Shown: in pieces, positions 5,302 to 7,248 of the stretch
How positions within the stretch are numbered: the first letter of the stretch is position 1
How the letters are laid out: every line of letters starts with the position of its first letter
Assembly (NCBI GenBank): GCA_964353405.1
Contig: CAYGWJ010000149.1
Location: 1-7,248 of the forward strand
DNA length: 7,248 nucleotides
Source of the DNA: JBGLNJ01 sp964353405
GTDB taxonomy: Bacteria > Chloroflexota > Anaerolineae > Fen-1058
Reading direction: 5' to 3'
Position numbers and translations under genes: made by a program
The notes under the pieces: model-generated
The model's database searches: none
What the model was told of the DNA's origin: nothing
What the model saw: the letters and a program-made list of their open reading frames with translations, nothing else

Positions 5302-5751
5302 ATGAACGAAGATGCGCAACCTAAACCGGTCAGGACGACTCACTGGATGCAGCGGGTCATCAGACAGGCTGCCCTGCTGCTCGTCGCCTTCCTGCTCGGC
5401 TTCGTCCCCATGTGGTGGAAGTCTCGTGTATCTTCCACTAGCCTTTCTGAGGTAGAGCACCAATTAAGCCTGGCCAGGCTACAGAATGCCCTTGCCTCCG
5501 CAGCCATTGACGCGCGGCGGGGCGATTATGAGCCAGCTCGTCAAGCGGCCAGCGATTTTTTTACTTCCTTACGGGCAGAAACTGACAGAGGGGATGCTTC
5601 GGCCCTTTCGCCGGCGCAAAGAGAAAGAGTCCTGCCGCTGTTTACTGGACGTGATGAGATCATCACTCTGCTGGCTCGTCGCGATCCTGTCTCTGCAGAA
5701 CGGCTATCTGATTTGTATGTGTCATATCGTAAGGGAGTCGGAATAAAATAA
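5302..5751 (+). CDS. Single-TM anchored helical protein (unknown function)
   Basis: A 149-residue protein, not assigned to a named family. The cytoplasmic N-terminus (about 1-18) is polar and basic, followed by one membrane segment at about 19-39 (VIRQAALLLVAFLLGFVPMW). The rest is a soluble, mostly helical domain starting with a possible coiled coil (SLSEVEHQLSLARLQNALAS) and containing a TPR-like stretch (AIDARRGDYEPARQAASDFF) and a C-terminal motif (LLARRDPVSAERLSDLYVSY). It is probably an N-in, C-out bitopic protein. ATG 5302 is chosen because AAGGAG lies at 5291-5296; an in-frame TTG at 5212 would add 30 residues but has no clear site. The gap on its left (5131-5301) holds only small hairpins, such as AGGAAC/GTTCCT at 5177-5192. 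Confidence 0.78.
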   Translation: MNEDAQPKPVRTTHWMQRVIRQAALLLVAFLLGFVPMWWKSRVSSTSLSEVEHQLSLARLQNALASAAIDARRGDYEPARQAASDFFTSLRAETDRGDASALSPAQRERVLPLFTGRDEIITLLARRDPVSAERLSDLYVSYRKGVGIK

Positions 5752-5878
5752 TCATCCCAACTGCTCCCGCCCGCTACGCTTGACACGGGTTCGGGGGCTT
5801 TCCACAACGGGCGCTCTGCCACGGGGCCGGGAGAGTCGTCGAACCAGCCAGTTCACACATACCATTCAGGAGGAAAAA

Positions 5879-6055
5879 ATGAAAATGAAACTCAGTGCAC
5901 CATCACAGATCGTCTGGATCATTGCCTTGATCCTCGGAGTAGTAGGGATTCTGGGAGTTCTGGGGGTCATTACTGCTCTAGCCGCGTATGCCTTTTGGCT
6001 CGTGGCCGCGGGGTGGGCACTTTTGTTAATCGCCACGGTAATGCGCGGCATGTAG
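5879..6055 (+). CDS. Small two-TM hydrophobic protein, 58 residues
   Basis: The protein begins MKMKLSAPSQIVWIIALILG and has two hydrophobic segments at about 11-31 and 35-53, with a short basic N-terminus and almost no polar residues. The AGGAGG site at 5868-5873 places the start at ATG 5879 with a 5-base spacer; an in-frame upstream start near 5780 has no support. It resembles tiny uncharacterised membrane proteins found in Chloroflexota and cyanobacteria (recalled, not searched). The function is unknown. It sits among other small envelope proteins, 127 bases after the preceding gene and with its own ribosome site. Confidence 0.8.
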   Translation: MKMKLSAPSQIVWIIALILGVVGILGVLGVITALAAYAFWLVAAGWALLLIATVMRGM

Positions 6056-6217
6056 TTCGACAGCCGTGGTCATCTTTGGATAGACAAGGGGCGCGGGAGA
6101 TGGTCGTGTGATCGGCCCCGCATAGATTATCTTCCGCGTCCACCGTCGCCAAGCCAAGAAAAACATCGCGACCGCAGCGCGCGGTGTCTGCAGTATTACG
6201 AATCGCAATCCACACAC

Positions 6218-6223
6218 AAGGAG
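6218..6223 (+). promoter_or_regulatory. Ribosome site deciding the start of the 50-residue gene
   Basis: AAGGAG runs directly into an ATG at 6224 (zero spacer) and lies 9 bases before the in-frame ATG at 6233. The second ATG is therefore the better start. Confidence 0.6.
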
Positions 6224-6232
6224 ATGAACAAC

Positions 6233-6385
6233 ATGAGACTGACAAAGAACCTGGGAATGCTCTTGCTGGCCATCTGGCTCATCGCCTGGGGCTTGATCGC
6301 ATTAATCCCGGCTCTCAGTGGCCTGAGCCTGATCTTGGCGATCCTCGCCATTGCGGCGGGTGTTTTGATCCTGCTGGGCCGGTAG
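6233..6385 (+). CDS. Small two-TM hydrophobic protein, 50 residues
   Basis: This very short gene begins MRLTKNLGMLLLAIWLIAWG and ends AAGVLILLGR before a TAG at 6383-6385. Two membrane segments lie at about 7-25 and 31-48 around a short Pro/Ser/Gly turn (PALSGLS), with positively charged residues at the N-terminus. Evidence that it is real: an AAGGAG ribosome site, a coherent hydrophobic pattern through both segments, and a similar layout to the 58-residue protein upstream. Longer open frames overlapping here are compositionally unlike proteins. The function is unknown; similar short membrane proteins are common in environmental bacteria (recalled, not searched). Confidence 0.8.
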   Translation: MRLTKNLGMLLLAIWLIAWGLIALIPALSGLSLILAILAIAAGVLILLGR

Positions 6386-6737
6386 GCTGTTCGTTTTCGC
6401 GCTCTGCCGTTTTAGTGAGCGACTGGAACAGGCCTATTGCACTTTTGCGCACGAACGGCAAACACACGCCCCCCGACAACAGCACGCACGTGGTTTTTCG
6501 GCACGGGCGCGCGACTAAAGGCAAGATGTCTTGACATCGGGCGTGACCGTTGCGGGGGGCTGCCGCGTTGGCCGCCGGGGCTGCCGCTTTTTTGCTCAAT
6601 GATGGTCTATGCGAGGGCCTTGGGCAAAATCGCCGGTGTCACACCAAGTGACTGATGAACGGCAGCAAACATGCGCCTTGCGACCATGCCGCGCCTTGTC
6701 CCGAAAGGCTGGTTGGTTGGTGGCACATTCACATGGA
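6386..6737. other. 350-base stretch without a convincing gene
   Basis: No frame here has both a ribosome site and protein-like composition. The longest open frame on the + strand (6437-6655, TTG start) is Arg/Pro/Cys-rich and looks random. The only recognisable content is the 43-bp receiver-gene remnant at 6557-6599. TTGACA at 6531-6536 has no matching -10 box. Confidence 0.6.
6557..6599 (+). pseudogene. Remnant copy of a response-regulator receiver segment
   Basis: The 43 bases match 3751-3793 in the single-domain regulator at 40 positions, including 27 identical bases in a row at the left end. In the same frame it reads AAALAAGAAAFLLN, against AAALAAGADAFLLK in the intact gene, so the functional lysine has become asparagine. 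A TGA lies a few codons upstream in that frame and another about 20 codons downstream. Similarity stops at both ends, so this is a fragment and not a gene. Confidence 0.55.
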
Positions 6738-6771
6738 GATTGAGCCTACTCGGACTTGAATAGGCTCAATC
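6738..6771 (+). promoter_or_regulatory. Perfect 11-bp inverted repeat before the radical SAM gene
   Basis: GATTGAGCCTA (6738-6748) and TAGGCTCAATC (6761-6771) are exact reverse complements with a 12-base spacer. The right arm ends four bases before the AAAGGAG ribosome site. No T-run follows, so it is not a normal terminator. An operator or a 5'-leader hairpin acting on the next gene is more likely. Confidence 0.6.
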
Positions 6772-6787
6772 GCGAAAGGAGAGACCG

Positions 6788-7248
6788 TTGAGAATCCTGC
6801 TTGTCTATCCCGAATTCCCGGACACCTTTTGGAGTTTCAAACACGCGCTCAAGTTTGTCCGCAAAAAGGCCGGCGCGCCGCCCTTGGGCCTGTTGACGGT
6901 GGCGGCCATGTTGCCTGCCGAGTGGGAGAAACGGTTGGTTGACCTCAACGTGACCAGCCTGACCCAAGCCGACCTGGCATGGGCCGACTATGTCTTTGTC
7001 AGCGCCATGATCGTGCAGCGCGATTCGGCGCGAGCCTTGATCGCACGCTGTAAAGAGACCGGTGTCAAGGTGGTGGCAGGCGGGCCGCTCTTTACCATGG
7101 AACATGAACGGTTCCCCGACGTGGACCACTTTGTGCTCAACGAGGCCGAACTGACCCTGCCGCCTTTCCTGGCAGACTTGGCCAACGGGTGCGCTCAACA
7201 CACCTACACCACGACCGAGTTCCCGGACATCCAACAAACCCCGGCGCC
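6788..7248 (+). CDS. Cobalamin-binding-domain radical SAM protein (3' partial)
   Basis: Only the first 153 residues are in the window. They form a B12-binding-like Rossmann domain: RILLVYPEFPDTFWSFKHAL, then PPLGLLTVAAMLP, WADYVFVSAM, VKVVAGGPLF, and DHFVLNEAELTLPPFLADL leading to TTTEFPDIQQTP. This matches the N-terminal domain of radical SAM enzymes that carry a B12-binding region followed by a CxxxCxxC iron-sulfur domain, here expected beyond the right edge. The classical DxHxxG cobalamin motif is not seen, which is common in this subgroup. The start is TTG at 6788, supported by AAAGGAG at 6775-6781 with a 6-base spacer and by the match of the family's N-terminus (usually MRILLVYP). The substrate is unknown. 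Confidence 0.88.
   Translation, partial: MRILLVYPEFPDTFWSFKHALKFVRKKAGAPPLGLLTVAAMLPAEWEKRLVDLNVTSLTQADLAWADYVFVSAMIVQRDSARALIARCKETGVKVVAGGPLFTMEHERFPDVDHFVLNEAELTLPPFLADLANGCAQHTYTTTEFPDIQQTPA

Noticed and set aside
6184..6534. Plus-strand open frame of 116 codons over the 50-residue gene
   Set aside because: It is out of frame with a coherent two-TM protein that has its own ribosome site, and its composition looks random.
6746..7237. Minus-strand open frame of 163 codons at the right edge
   Set aside because: It is antisense to a recognisable B12-binding/radical SAM N-terminal domain.
1..7248. CRISPR array, tRNA or rRNA genes
   Set aside because: No regularly spaced direct repeats were seen, and no cloverleaf with a TTCRA-type arm was found in the gaps examined by eye. 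The three-hairpin repeat is not a tRNA: it lacks an anticodon arm and a T-loop consensus.

Overview
The window is moderately GC-rich and gene-dense, and every supportable gene is on the + strand. The double-GAF NarL-type histidine kinase with its LuxR-type regulator, the HtrA-style PDZ domain, the cobalamin-binding radical SAM protein and several very small membrane proteins together suggest an environmental bacterium, most likely Chloroflexota (Anaerolineae-like). That placement is an inference from protein style; no rRNA or other marker gene is present.

Left part (1-3900), signalling. A sensor kinase (GAF-GAF-HisKA_3-HATPase, cut by the left edge) is followed, after an unusual repeat-rich 252-base gap, by a NarL/FixJ response regulator. 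The pair is a plausible two-component system closed by one good and one weaker terminator. Next comes a possible operon of a stand-alone PDZ-domain protein and a single-domain, atypical response regulator 13 bases downstream. The PDZ segment is bracketed by two 72-bp copies of a palindromic repeat in opposite orientation, both read through in frame as protein. The second regulator has an extra 16 residues, also containing a palindrome, right after its phosphorylation site.

Middle and right part (3900-6390), small envelope proteins. Five genes each have their own ribosome binding site. They encode a two-TM coiled-coil protein, a GlsB/YeaQ/YmgE-family protein, a one-TM anchored helical protein, and two tiny two-TM proteins of 58 and 50 residues. 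The gaps between them are 110-280 bases, so this looks like a loose cluster rather than a tight operon. A 111-bp MITE-like element with perfect 15-bp terminal inverted repeats lies just after the GlsB-like gene.

Right edge (6386-7248). A 350-base stretch without a gene contains a 43-bp near-copy of part of the second response regulator, probably a gene remnant. An 11-bp inverted repeat then precedes a TTG-started cobalamin-binding radical SAM gene that runs off the window.

No complete new defence or catalytic system is visible. The unusual content is the palindromic and mobile repeat DNA that has entered or borders coding genes.
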